32,400 bases of DNA. It comes from Opitutales bacterium. Lineage in GTDB: Bacteria > Verrucomicrobiota > Verrucomicrobiia > Opitutales > Intestinicryptomonadaceae. The stretch lies in NCBI GenBank assembly GCA_015061945.1, contig SUVP01000012.1:1-32400 (forward strand), written 5' to 3'. The translations under genes were made by a program, and so were the position numbers. Shown here one piece after another: positions 8,129-16,059 of this stretch. Below the pieces are notes generated by a model that saw only the letters and a program-made list of their open reading frames with translations, was not told where the DNA came from and did not search any database. Position 1 is the first letter of the stretch; every line of letters starts with the position of its first letter.

Positions 8129-8157
8129 TTGCAATAGTCGGCGAGTTTTGTTTTATT
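8129..8157 (+). promoter_or_regulatory. Putative promoter of the small exported protein and possibly ileS
   Basis: TTGCAA (8129-8134; 4 of 6) and TTTATT (8152-8157; 4 of 6) are 17 bases apart. The -10 ends 8 bases before the ATG at 8166, so the transcript would be nearly leaderless. The match is modest. Confidence 0.35.
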
Positions 8158-8165
8158 AGAAGTTT

Positions 8166-8351
8166 ATGAAAAAAATAGTGTCAATTATATGCCTATTTAT
8201 TTTTACATTTTGTGCGTTTGCTCAAACATCGGCAAACGTATCAGAATCTGTCTCTGCACTCAAAGAAAAAGTAGCAAAACATAAAGTGCAGATATGCGAA
8301 AACGCCCAAATAATAAGAGTTATTCGCACAGATAACATATTTCTATTTTAA
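8166..8351 (+). CDS. Small exported protein upstream of ileS
   Basis: A 61-aa reading frame whose first 20 residues form a good signal peptide (MKKIVSIICLFIFTFCAFAQ, cleavage after CAFA). The mature part would be only about 42 residues, with a short amphipathic stretch (SESVSALKEKVAKH), a single Cys and a hydrophobic end. No family was recognised. It ends 21 bp before ileS in the same direction and may act as a leader gene of that operon. The first residues are nearly the same as those of the divergent lipoprotein (MKKIVS), which may be chance because many signal peptides start this way. No SD is seen. It may be a truncated remnant of a longer exported protein. Confidence 0.5.
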   Translation: MKKIVSIICLFIFTFCAFAQTSANVSESVSALKEKVAKHKVQICENAQIIRVIRTDNIFLF

Positions 8352-8372
8352 CGATTTATAAGGTACAAAAAA

Positions 8373-11162
8373 ATGTCAGAACAAGACTTCAAAAATACAC
8401 TCAATCTTCCTAACACAAAATTCCCAATGCGTGGCGATTTGGTAAAACGCGAACCTGCTCGCATTGAGTATTGGAAAAATACCGATCTTTACGGACGCAT
8501 CCAAAAGAAAAACGAAGGTAAAGAAAAGTTCGTTTTGCACGATGGTCCACCATTTACAAATGGCGATGTTCATATCGGCACAGCATTGAATAAAATTCTC
8601 AAAGACGTAATCATTCGTTATAAGACGATGAAAGGTTTTTCAACGCCATACGTTCCCGGTTGGGACTGCCATGGTTTGCCGATTGAACACAAAGTTGTAA
8701 AGATGTTGCGTGAACAAAAACGCGATGTCGATACAGCACAGTTGCGTGAAGAATGTGCAAACTTTTCATCTGACTTTATCGAAAAACAACGCAAACAATT
8801 TTTGCGTTTGGGAATTCTCGCAGACTGGGAAAAAGAATATAAGACAAAAAATCCAGAGTACGAAGCCGATATTTTGCGTACGTTTTCAGCGTTCGTCGAA
8901 AAGGGAATGGTTTACAGAAGCAAGAAGCCTGTGTACTGGTCTATCCCTTGTGCAACAGCACTCGCAGAAGCTGAAATTGAATATAAAGACCACACGAGTT
9001 CGTCAATTTGGGTAGCGTTTAAACTCGATGATGAGTCGAACAAAAAGCTTGGTTTGGAAAATGCCGAAGCAGTAATTTGGACAACAACGCCATGGACAAT
9101 TCCGTCGAATTTGGCAATGGCAGTAAATCCAGAAATCGACTATGTAACAGTTTCGGCGAATGGCAGAACATTTATCGTTTGCGAAGCACTCGCAGAAAAT
9201 TTTGTATCATCTGTTGGTTTGGAAAACGCAGAAATCAAAAAGCTTTGCAAGGGTGCAGATTTGGAAGGTGCAAAGGGTTACCATCCATTTATGAAACGCC
9301 TCAGTCCGATTGTTTGTGCAAGATATGTAACAACAGATTCTGGTACAGGTATTGTTCACATCGCTCCAGGACATGGTCTTGAAGACTATCAAGTTGGTCT
9401 CGACTATAAGCTCGATATTTACTCACCACTCGACGACAACGGTTGCTATGTTGATGACGGACAAATTCCACAAGAACTCGTCGGCGTAAGTGTACTCGAA
9501 AACGAAAGTGGCAGAAGTGCTGCAAATGGCAAAGTTTTGGAAATTCTCGACGCTTGCGGAGCTCTTCTTAAAATCGCAAAAATTTCTCACCAATACCCAC
9601 ATTGCTGGCGTTCTAAAACTCCAGTTATTTTCAGAGCAATGGACCAATGGTTTGTAGCTCTCGATAAGGACGGACTCCGCCAAAAAGCACTCGACGAAAT
9701 CTCGAATGTCGCATGGGTGCCAGAACGTGGTGAAAATAGAATCCGTGGTGCAGTTGAAGCACGTCCAGACTGGTGTATTTCAAGACAACGTTCGTGGGGT
9801 GTGCCGATTCCTGCATTCTACGACGAAAATGGCGAACCTCATATCGACGCAAAAGTTATCTGTGCAATCGCAGATAAAATCGAGAAGAAGGGAACAAACT
9901 TCTGGTATAACGCAAGCGAAACTGAAATTCTCGAAGGTATAGAAATTCCTGCATCGTGGGGCGAAGTTTCAAAACTTCGCAAGGGTACTGATACGCTCGA
10001 TGTTTGGATTGACTCAGGCTCAAGCCATATCGCATGTCTTGCCCGCAACCCTGACTTGCAGTGGCCAGCAGATCTCTACTTTGAAGGATCAGACCAACAT
10101 AGAGGTTGGTTCCAAAGCTCACTTTGGACAGCAGTTGCAACTCGTGGAAAAGCTCCGTACAAGAGAGTCATCACACACGGATTTATTGTCGACCAAAACA
10201 GAAAGAAAATCTCGAAAAGCGACGGCAAACCGCATACAGCCGATATGTACGTTGGCAAATGGGGTGCAGATATCATCAGAATGTGGATTAGTTCGGTCGA
10301 TTATCAAAACGATATCCCGATTTCAGACGATATTCTCGCACACGTCGCAACAGCGTACAGAGGTTTCCGCAATACAGTGATGTATCAGCTCGGTAATCTT
10401 TTCGATTTCGATAGTGCAAAAGATGCAATCGCACCTGAAAAGCTCGACGCAATCGATAAATGGGCACTCGCAAAAGCAATCGCATTTGCAGAAGAAGCAG
10501 ACAAGGCATACGCAAATTACGAATTCCACAAGGTCTATAAGCTTATCGATAACTTCTGTGGCGTAACACTCTCACGTATTTATCACGACATTCTCAAGGA
10601 TAGACTTTATACATGTGCGTCAAATTCATTTGAACGCCGTTCATCGCAAACAGCAATCAATATCATTAACGATATTCTTTTGAAGGTTGCATCACCAATC
10701 CTTACTTTTACATCGGATGAAGCTTTTGGATTTAAGTTCGGTGCAGAACTTTCCGAAAACTCTATTCACTTGCAAGATTGGCCAAATTATAGTGCAGAAT
10801 ATAACGACACTGCAGTATGTGCAAAAGTCGACACTATATTGTCAATTCGCGACAAGGTAAATGAACAGCTCGAAAAAATCCGCCAAGACAAAATCATCGG
10901 CAAGAGTCTCGAAGCCGAAGTTGAAATCGCAGTTGGTGCTGATTCTGAAGATGCGTCAATCTTACGCGAATTTGCAGATAAATTGGCTGAAATTTTCATC
11001 GTTTCGTCAGTAAAAATTGTCGAAGGTAAATTTGAAGATATGGCAGTACAAGTCCGCAAGGCAGAAGGCGAACGTTGTGTTCGTTGCTGGCGTGTCCTAA
11101 AAGATCTCGATGAACACGGCGTATGTCCACGTTGCAACGAAGCGATAGCATCAAAAAAATAA
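8373..11162 (+). CDS. ileS: Isoleucyl-tRNA synthetase
   Basis: IleRS charges tRNA-Ile. The length (929 aa) matches the bacterial type (E. coli 938). The class I signatures are HIGT (residues 67-70, within PPFTNGDVHIGTALNK) and KISKS (612-616). The editing (CP1) domain has the expected TTTPWTIPSNLA. Further blocks are DVWIDSGSSH and YFEGSDQHRGWFQSSL. A C-terminal zinc finger with four Cys (902, 905, 918, 921; CVRC...CPRC) marks the bacterial form, which is normally mupirocin-sensitive. AAGG lies 9 bases before the ATG. The next gene, the DksA-like protein, starts 9 bp after the stop, and lspA follows, so this is one operon. No T-box leader was found upstream. Confidence 0.97.
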   Translation: MSEQDFKNTLNLPNTKFPMRGDLVKREPARIEYWKNTDLYGRIQKKNEGKEKFVLHDGPPFTNGDVHIGTALNKILKDVIIRYKTMKGFSTPYVPGWDCHGLPIEHKVVKMLREQKRDVDTAQLREECANFSSDFIEKQRKQFLRLGILADWEKEYKTKNPEYEADILRTFSAFVEKGMVYRSKKPVYWSIPCATALAEAEIEYKDHTSSSIWVAFKLDDESNKKLGLENAEAVIWTTTPWTIPSNLAMAVNPEIDYVTVSANGRTFIVCEALAENFVSSVGLENAEIKKLCKGADLEGAKGYHPFMKRLSPIVCARYVTTDSGTGIVHIAPGHGLEDYQVGLDYKLDIYSPLDDNGCYVDDGQIPQELVGVSVLENESGRSAANGKVLEILDACGALLKIAKISHQYPHCWRSKTPVIFRAMDQWFVALDKDGLRQKALDEISNVAWVPERGENRIRGAVEARPDWCISRQRSWGVPIPAFYDENGEPHIDAKVICAIADKIEKKGTNFWYNASETEILEGIEIPASWGEVSKLRKGTDTLDVWIDSGSSHIACLARNPDLQWPADLYFEGSDQHRGWFQSSLWTAVATRGKAPYKRVITHGFIVDQNRKKISKSDGKPHTADMYVGKWGADIIRMWISSVDYQNDIPISDDILAHVATAYRGFRNTVMYQLGNLFDFDSAKDAIAPEKLDAIDKWALAKAIAFAEEADKAYANYEFHKVYKLIDNFCGVTLSRIYHDILKDRLYTCASNSFERRSSQTAINIINDILLKVASPILTFTSDEAFGFKFGAELSENSIHLQDWPNYSAEYNDTAVCAKVDTILSIRDKVNEQLEKIRQDKIIGKSLEAEVEIAVGADSEDASILREFADKLAEIFIVSSVKIVEGKFEDMAVQVRKAEGERCVRCWRVLKDLDEHGVCPRCNEAIASKK

Positions 11163-11171
11163 ATTATAATT

Positions 11172-12818
11172 ATGGCAAAGAAACCCGCTCCCCAAAAGAC
11201 AGTAAAAAGTAAAGCAAAAGTAGCTCCTAAGAAAAAAGCTATGCTCACTAAAAGTGTGCCAGCTAAAAAGGGAGCGGTCAAAAAGCCTACCTCAAAAACT
11301 AAGCCTACCTCAAAAACTAAGCCAGTTGTGTCAAAAAAACCGACTGCAAAAAAAGTAGTACCTGTAAAAAAACAGGTTCAGAAATCAACAAAGAACAATT
11401 TACAAAAGAAAGTTTCTGCTCCGAAAAAATCGGTGCAGAAATCCGTGTCGAAGCCGAAACAAAAAGTAGTGCCAGCAAAAAAACAAGTAGTTAAAAAACC
11501 TGTCGCAAATAAATCGGTAGCAAAGAAACAAGTAGTTAAAAAACCAGTTCCAAAAACGTCGGCAAAGAAAGAATTAAAATCAAAAAAAGTAGTCTCTAAG
11601 AAACCGACAACTACATCAAAATCTTTACAAAGAGACCTGAAGAGAAGAGCGATAGTAAACGCAAAGGCAACACCAAAGAAAATTGTATCGACAAAAAGCA
11701 CGGGCAAGGCGATCTCAAAAAAGGTCGAATCAAACGTGAAAAAAGATAAGAAAATTTCAAAACCAGCTCCTAAAAAAGCTGAAAAAAAAGTATCAAAACC
11801 AGCTTCAAGTAAGCCTCAACAGAAAAAAGTTCAACCAAAGAAAACGACTCCAGTAAAAAAGGAAGTCGCAAAAAAACCTGTTGCTAAAAAGACCGAAAAA
11901 GTAGCTCCGAAAAAAGTCGAAAAGGCTCCTAAAAAAGAAGCCAAAGTTGTCGAGAAGCCAGCGAAAAAAGAGGTCGGAAAAAAATCATCTAAAAAAGAAA
12001 AAGCAGTAGAAAAAGTTGAACCAAAGAAGACTGAAAAAAAGAAAGCTGAAGCACCAGTTCTTCCAAAAGAAGAAGTCGTTATAAGGTCGAGTGGCGGAAA
12101 ATTTCGCATAAGACCATCGCATAACATTTATTTTTCAATAGAAGATCTCAATGCATATTTTGAAAAACGAGATACATCTGTTGTTGCGACACAACGTGAG
12201 AAAATTGTCAGCAAGACAAAGGCGACGCCTGTTGTTGCAAAGCCAGTAGTTGCACCTGTACCACGTCAACCACTCACAGTTGCAACTGTGTTTGATATTC
12301 TCGGACTGAATCCAGTGGTAGCAAAGACGCACGATAAACTCGAAGAACAAGATGTTCCACGCAAATGGAAAAAGTATTACAAAATGCTTGTCGATTTGCG
12401 TAAACACCATTCGTCAGGCGTAGAGATGCGTTCGGAAGAAGTGCTTAAGCGTTCAGCAAAAGACGATGCGGGCGACTTGTCATCGTATGGACAACACCTC
12501 GCAGACGCTGGAAGCGAAAGTTTTGAACGTGATATTGCATACAATCTCATTTCTAATCAGAAAGAAATTCTTTCTGAAATCGACGAAGCAATAAAGCGAA
12601 TCAAAAACGGAACGTATGGTATTTGTGAAATCACAGGCAAGCCAATTCCAGAATCGCGTTTGCTTTCAATTCCATACACACGTTGTACGCTCGAAGGTCA
12701 GCAAATTAAGGAAGCTGAAATAAAGCGTCAAAAGGCAAGCCAGCGTGCATCGCTTTATGATATGACTGACGGCACATCGCAAAGTGTTCCATCTGACGAA
12801 GACTCTATATCAGAATAG
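11172..12818 (+). CDS. DksA/TraR-like protein with long Lys-rich histone H1-like N-terminus
   Basis: A 548-aa protein of two very different halves. Residues 1 to about 300 are low-complexity repeats of Lys, Ala, Pro, Val, Ser and Thr (KKP, AKK, KPV), like histone H1 or AlgP tails, and probably bind nucleic acid. The C-terminal part (about 400-548) is DksA/TraR-like: a coiled-coil region with LADAGSESFERD, then IKNGTYGICEITGKPIPESR and YTRCTLE. The zinc site is reduced: only Cys485 and Cys505 remain of four expected. DksA binds the RNA polymerase secondary channel and modulates rRNA and stress promoters. The gene starts 9 bp after ileS and ends 6 bp before lspA. An 18-bp perfect tandem repeat lies in the basic region. 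No SD is seen. Known PVC relatives share this layout, as far as I recall. Confidence 0.82.
   Translation: MAKKPAPQKTVKSKAKVAPKKKAMLTKSVPAKKGAVKKPTSKTKPTSKTKPVVSKKPTAKKVVPVKKQVQKSTKNNLQKKVSAPKKSVQKSVSKPKQKVVPAKKQVVKKPVANKSVAKKQVVKKPVPKTSAKKELKSKKVVSKKPTTTSKSLQRDLKRRAIVNAKATPKKIVSTKSTGKAISKKVESNVKKDKKISKPAPKKAEKKVSKPASSKPQQKKVQPKKTTPVKKEVAKKPVAKKTEKVAPKKVEKAPKKEAKVVEKPAKKEVGKKSSKKEKAVEKVEPKKTEKKKAEAPVLPKEEVVIRSSGGKFRIRPSHNIYFSIEDLNAYFEKRDTSVVATQREKIVSKTKATPVVAKPVVAPVPRQPLTVATVFDILGLNPVVAKTHDKLEEQDVPRKWKKYYKMLVDLRKHHSSGVEMRSEEVLKRSAKDDAGDLSSYGQHLADAGSESFERDIAYNLISNQKEILSEIDEAIKRIKNGTYGICEITGKPIPESRLLSIPYTRCTLEGQQIKEAEIKRQKASQRASLYDMTDGTSQSVPSDEDSISE
11285..11320 (+). repeat. 18-bp perfect tandem repeat (two copies) inside the Lys-rich region
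   Basis: Two identical 18-bp units (11285-11302 and 11303-11320) encode PTSKTK twice. Exact identity at the DNA level points to a recent slippage duplication in the low-complexity half of the DksA-like gene. Confidence 0.9.
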
Positions 12819-12824
12819 TACAAC

Positions 12825-13361
12825 GTGGGAACGAAAGTTTACAGGGGCAAAAAAAACAAAATGCCATCAACGGCATTTTTTGTTGCGTCGATATTGACAA
12901 TCGTATTCGACCAGCTGACAAAGTTTGCAATTATAAAAAATATCCCGTGGTCGCACGGCAACCCGACGTATCATTTTGGTGGAGAAAATGAGCCAATCTC
13001 GATAATAGATAATTTTCTCTATATTGTACATATCACAAATGAAGGTGCCGCATGGGGAATATTGTCGGGGCGAACGTACTTGCTCACATCGATAGCGTTG
13101 ATAGCGTTGGTCGCACTTTGGCTCTTTAGAAAGAGCTTAGGTTTTGAGCATTTGTGGGGTCGCTTTGCACTCGGAATTTTTGCAGGTGGAGTCGTCGGAA
13201 ATTTAATCGATAGAATCCGTTTCGGGCATGTTATCGATTTTATCGATGTTCATTTACCTTTGATAAATTACCGTTGGCCAGCTTTTAATATAGCCGATTG
13301 TGGAATTTGCATAGGCGTTACAATTTACATAATTGCCGTTCTTTTGGGCGAGCAAGATTAA
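12825..13361 (+). CDS. lspA: Lipoprotein signal peptidase II
   Basis: LspA is the inner-membrane aspartyl protease that removes signal peptides from lipoproteins. Motifs present are FDQLTKF at the end of the first helix, ITNEGAAWGIL, GGVVGNLIDRIRFGHVIDFIDV (first catalytic Asp in NLIDR) and WPAFNIADCGICIG (second catalytic Asp). There are four membrane helices and the length (178 aa) is usual. The frame opens with a GTG at 12825, 6 bp after the DksA-like stop; an ATG at 12861 just before the first helix is equally possible, and neither has a good SD. It is the last gene of the ileS operon. Its likely clients include the EEP lipoprotein encoded nearby. Confidence 0.95.
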   Translation: MGTKVYRGKKNKMPSTAFFVASILTIVFDQLTKFAIIKNIPWSHGNPTYHFGGENEPISIIDNFLYIVHITNEGAAWGILSGRTYLLTSIALIALVALWLFRKSLGFEHLWGRFALGIFAGGVVGNLIDRIRFGHVIDFIDVHLPLINYRWPAFNIADCGICIGVTIYIIAVLLGEQD

Positions 13362-13364
13362 TAA

Positions 13365-13406
13365 AAAAAGAAAACGAGATGCTCCAAAACATCTCGTTTT
13401 CTTTTT
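13365..13406. terminator. Bidirectional terminator between lspA and oadB
   Basis: A 17-bp perfect stem (13365-13381 with 13390-13406; CGAGATG core, 8-base loop) has A- and T-rich ends. It serves lspA (+) and the convergent oadB (-). Confidence 0.9.
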
Positions 13407-13448
13407 GTGTTCGCATCTCGAAAGCGAACGTATGAACAATCAAAACAA

Positions 13449-15023
13449 TTAGTGGGCAATTGTCGCAATGAAGAATCCAGCGACAAGTGCGGTGCCGATA
13501 ACGCCCGAAACGTTTGGTCCCATAGCGTGCATAAGCAAGAAGTTTGATGGATCAGCTTTTTGACCTTCAACTTGCGATACACGAGCAGCCATAGGAACAG
13601 CCGAAACACCAGCCGAGCCAATGAGTGGATTGATTTTTTCCTTGAGGAAAAGGTTCATTGTTTTTGCCATAAGTACACCTGCAGCTGTTGAGAAGCTGAA
13701 TGCAACAACGCCTAATGCGAGAATCGACAACGTGTCGACACGGATGAATCTATCGCCAGTCATAGTGATACCGACAGATGTTCCGAGGAAGATTGTCGTT
13801 ATGTTGATAAGTTCATTTTGTGCCGCTTTGCTGAGACGTTCGCAAACTCCGCATTCACGCAAGAAGTTTCCGAGCATAAGCATTCCGACAAGAGCGGATA
13901 CGTCTGGAACGAGGAGTATGCAGAAGATTGCAATCAAGAGTGCGAAAATCAACTTTTCGACCTTGCCGACTTTACGCATACTTTTCATTCTGATTTTTCG
14001 TTCAGATTCTGTTGTCAACCAACGCATAATTGGAGGTTGGATAATCGGGACAAGTGCCATATAACTATATGCTGCAACTGCAATCGGAGCGAGCAAATAC
14101 GGAGCGAGCTTGTTCGTGATAAAGATAGATGTCGGGCCGTCTGCACCGCCGATAATACCAATTGATGCTGCTTCTGGAGTTGAGAAGCCCAAGAAATATG
14201 CTCCAATGAATGTAGCAAATACGCCGAATTGAGCTGCACCACCCAAGAGCAATGTCTTTGGATTTGCGATAAGTGGACCGAAGTCTGTGAGAGCACCAAC
14301 GCCCAAGAAAATCAATGGTGGGAAGATTTCGAGCAATACGCCGAGTTGCAAGTAGTGGTATAAGCCACCAGTTCTTGCACTATAAACGTTTACGATGCGT
14401 TCGCCAGTGTCAACTTTCGCATTGTTTGTTGCAAAAACGTCTGTTACATCACCAGAAGCTTGAGCCCAAACAAAGATGTCGTCCTTTTGTAATTCAAGAA
14501 CTTCATTTCTGAAATTGACCTTAAATTTTTCTTCAGAAGAAACTACTTTGTTTGAATCTGGGCGTACGATAGCAATCAAATCCGGAATACCTTTTGCTTT
14601 TTTGAATGTATCTTTTCTTGATTCAGGCGATGTTACTTCTTCCAAGAAAGTGAAGTATTGGTCGACCTTTGCATCGGCATCGCGGAAAGAGATTGGTTCT
14701 TTTCCGATGATGTCTGCAACGTCCACTGGAATTTGTTTTACAACACGTGGAACAAATACCTTACCACCTTCTTTTGCGAAAGTTCTGACAATTTGTCCAG
14801 AAGTTGGCGAGATAATTTCGCCAGCAGGTTTATTTACAACACCTTCAGTTGGAAGGTTTGCAAGCAATGCTCCGAATGCAATCGGAACAAGAAGGAGTGG
14901 TTCAAATTCTTTGTAAACTGCCAAATACATAAGGACAGCTACAACCACCCACATTACAATCATACGCCAATCGACATAAAAAATACTTGTATCGAAAAGC
15001 AAATCAATAAGACTTTGTGTCAT
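13449..15023 (-). CDS. oadB: Sodium-translocating decarboxylase beta subunit with a large inserted domain
   Basis: OadB is the membrane subunit of sodium-pumping oxaloacetate/methylmalonyl-CoA/glutaconyl-CoA decarboxylases, coupling decarboxylation of the carboxybiotin carrier to Na+ export. Family blocks are clear: [48 protein letters not shown] (key Asp), [35 protein letters not shown] and [17 protein letters not shown]. At 524 aa it is about 100 residues longer than typical OadB. The extra length lies between helix 2 and the conserved core (about residues 62-222), with two stretches resembling halves of a biotinyl/lipoyl-type barrel ([19 protein letters not shown] and [20 protein letters not shown]). 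A strong SD (GGAGG) lies 10 bases before the ATG. oadG is 21 bp upstream. The alpha subunit is not in the window, so which acid is decarboxylated is unknown. Confidence 0.92.
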   Translation of the reverse strand: MTQSLIDLLFDTSIFYVDWRMIVMWVVVAVLMYLAVYKEFEPLLLVPIAFGALLANLPTEGVVNKPAGEIISPTSGQIVRTFAKEGGKVFVPRVVKQIPVDVADIIGKEPISFRDADAKVDQYFTFLEEVTSPESRKDTFKKAKGIPDLIAIVRPDSNKVVSSEEKFKVNFRNEVLELQKDDIFVWAQASGDVTDVFATNNAKVDTGERIVNVYSARTGGLYHYLQLGVLLEIFPPLIFLGVGALTDFGPLIANPKTLLLGGAAQFGVFATFIGAYFLGFSTPEAASIGIIGGADGPTSIFITNKLAPYLLAPIAVAAYSYMALVPIIQPPIMRWLTTESERKIRMKSMRKVGKVEKLIFALLIAIFCILLVPDVSALVGMLMLGNFLRECGVCERLSKAAQNELINITTIFLGTSVGITMTGDRFIRVDTLSILALGVVAFSFSTAAGVLMAKTMNLFLKEKINPLIGSAGVSAVPMAARVSQVEGQKADPSNFLLMHAMGPNVSGVIGTALVAGFFIATIAH

Positions 15024-15044
15024 ATAGGTTATCCTCCGTTTGCT

Positions 15045-15203
15045 TTATTGCTTTTTGTCGAGAGCGGTGAAAATCATTCCGAGTAGCGAAGTCAAAATAG
15101 ACTGGAACGCCAGAACGAACATTACGACGAGAAACCCAATCCCAGAGTATGCTAAAATCTGCATAATGGTTGGGTGTGATGAAATTAGTTGTGCAAATAA
15201 CAT
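15045..15203 (-). CDS. oadG: Small OadG-like (decarboxylase gamma) subunit
   Basis: A 52-aa protein with a single membrane helix (GIGFLVVMFVLAFQSILTSL) and a short polar tail ending LDKKQ, in the same direction and 21 bp upstream of oadB. Size, one N-terminal helix and location match the gamma subunit, which holds the alpha and beta subunits together. The frame is open back to 15236, but the ATG at 15203 gives the compact form, with a weak AGAAAG before it. The assignment relies mostly on context; the sequence is too short for confident homology by eye. Confidence 0.65.
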   Translation of the reverse strand: MLFAQLISSHPTIMQILAYSGIGFLVVMFVLAFQSILTSLLGMIFTALDKKQ

Positions 15204-15311
15204 ATACTTTCTTTTGTTGTATCCACACACAAGCACATTTCGTGCGTGGAAAATTTGAGTGCGAATATTGTACGCAAAACTCCGTCATTGGAGTGCGTTA
15301 TGTTGAATAAT

Positions 15312-15337
15312 AAGTATGCGGAAACTTTCCGCTACTT
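15312..15337 (-). other. Hairpin between a small membrane gene and oadG
   Basis: An 11-bp stem with one bulged T (AAGTA + GCGGAA pairing with TTCCGC + TACTT, 3-base loop) lies 4 bp after the stop of the 136-aa gene, in the 138-bp gap before oadG. It lacks a clear T-run, so it may be an attenuator, an RNA-processing site or a 3'-end stabiliser rather than a terminator. Confidence 0.5.
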
Positions 15338-15341
15338 GCTC

Positions 15342-15752
15342 TCAAATCAATAAGACAGTATTATGTATTTGTGTTCTGGAGACGAATTGAGTTGATATGT
15401 TTTTATCCAGAACAAATTCAGCAATCACTTTTTTTAGGAGTGCCGAATAGAACTTTACAAGTAAGACTACGGCGAGCGAGCCGAGTGTAAATACGAATGA
15501 AAAACAAAGATTATAAAAAGAATATAATCTTCGGCGATCACGCAATCTTTCCACGGAATTTAGCAGAATTGTTGGTTGAATTGCAAATTCACCGTTCAAG
15601 ATATTATCGGCAGACGATGACGATGAAATCATTGTGGTTTCGTCGTTTTGCAAATTTTCGCTCTCAGATTTTACAGTTGTACCATTTCCACTCGCCATAA
15701 ATGTAGCGAGAGCAAAGAGCATCGTAAGTAAAATCTGTAAGATTGTTTTCAC
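15342..15752 (-). CDS. Hypothetical membrane protein of the oad operon
   Basis: A 136-aa protein starting at a GTG. The N-terminus is a signal peptide or first helix (KTILQILLTMLFALATFMASG), followed by a Ser-rich linker (MISSSSSADN) and a second helix (about residues 81-102, YNLCFSFVFTLGSLAVVLLVKF). No family was recognised. Its position before oadG and oadB and the single helix after a polar linker could make it an accessory subunit of the decarboxylase, but this is inference. The upstream 82-aa gene ends 21 bp away. GGAAA lies directly against the start codon, which is too close for a normal SD. Confidence 0.5.
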   Translation of the reverse strand: MKTILQILLTMLFALATFMASGNGTTVKSESENLQNDETTMISSSSSADNILNGEFAIQPTILLNSVERLRDRRRLYSFYNLCFSFVFTLGSLAVVLLVKFYSALLKKVIAEFVLDKNISTQFVSRTQIHNTVLLI

Positions 15753-15773
15753 TTTCCGTAGAATGAAGGTGCG

Positions 15774-16022
15774 TTATTTGTTTGTTTTTCGATACGACAC
15801 ACGCCACTTTTCTCGATGATTAAGAATCCAGTCGAGAAGTGCACGGTCGTAACCAATGTCGTGCCCAGCCTTTTCCGATTCAATCCATTTATGCTTCATT
15901 ATTTCTTCGCGTTCAGCGAGGAATTCACGATAAACGTTTGAATGTCTGAGCGACACTTCATCGGTTGTAGGTGTAAGCCGTAATTTTGGCATATCCTTGA
16001 GAAGATGCCCGACTATTCTCAT
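15774..16022 (-). CDS. Small conserved-looking soluble protein
   Basis: An 82-aa hydrophilic protein, rich in charged residues and without a signal peptide or membrane helix. The C-terminal half has a compact motif, HKWIESEKAGHDIGYDRALLDWI, followed by NHREKWR; the spacing of Trp, Glu, Asp and His suggests a real folded domain. It recalls short motifs in some bacterial proteins of unknown function, but no family can be named with confidence. It sits 37 bp after galM and 21 bp before the next small gene, all on the same strand, so it is likely part of the long trxB-to-oadB transcript. A weak GAAGA lies before the ATG. Confidence 0.6.
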   Translation of the reverse strand: MRIVGHLLKDMPKLRLTPTTDEVSLRHSNVYREFLAEREEIMKHKWIESEKAGHDIGYDRALLDWILNHREKWRVSYRKTNK

Positions 16023-16059
16023 TCTTCAAGAAAAAAATAGTCGAGCTAACATTTTATTT

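Noticed and set aside
8024-8372. T-box or other amino-acid-responsive leader before ileS
   Set aside because: No T-box sequence, specifier stem or terminator/antiterminator pair is visible; the region is mostly the 61-aa gene.
15004-15288. 94-codon minus-strand frame overlapping oadG in another frame
   Set aside because: It overlaps both the oadG-like helix frame and the oadB start, and lacks a membrane helix or domain.
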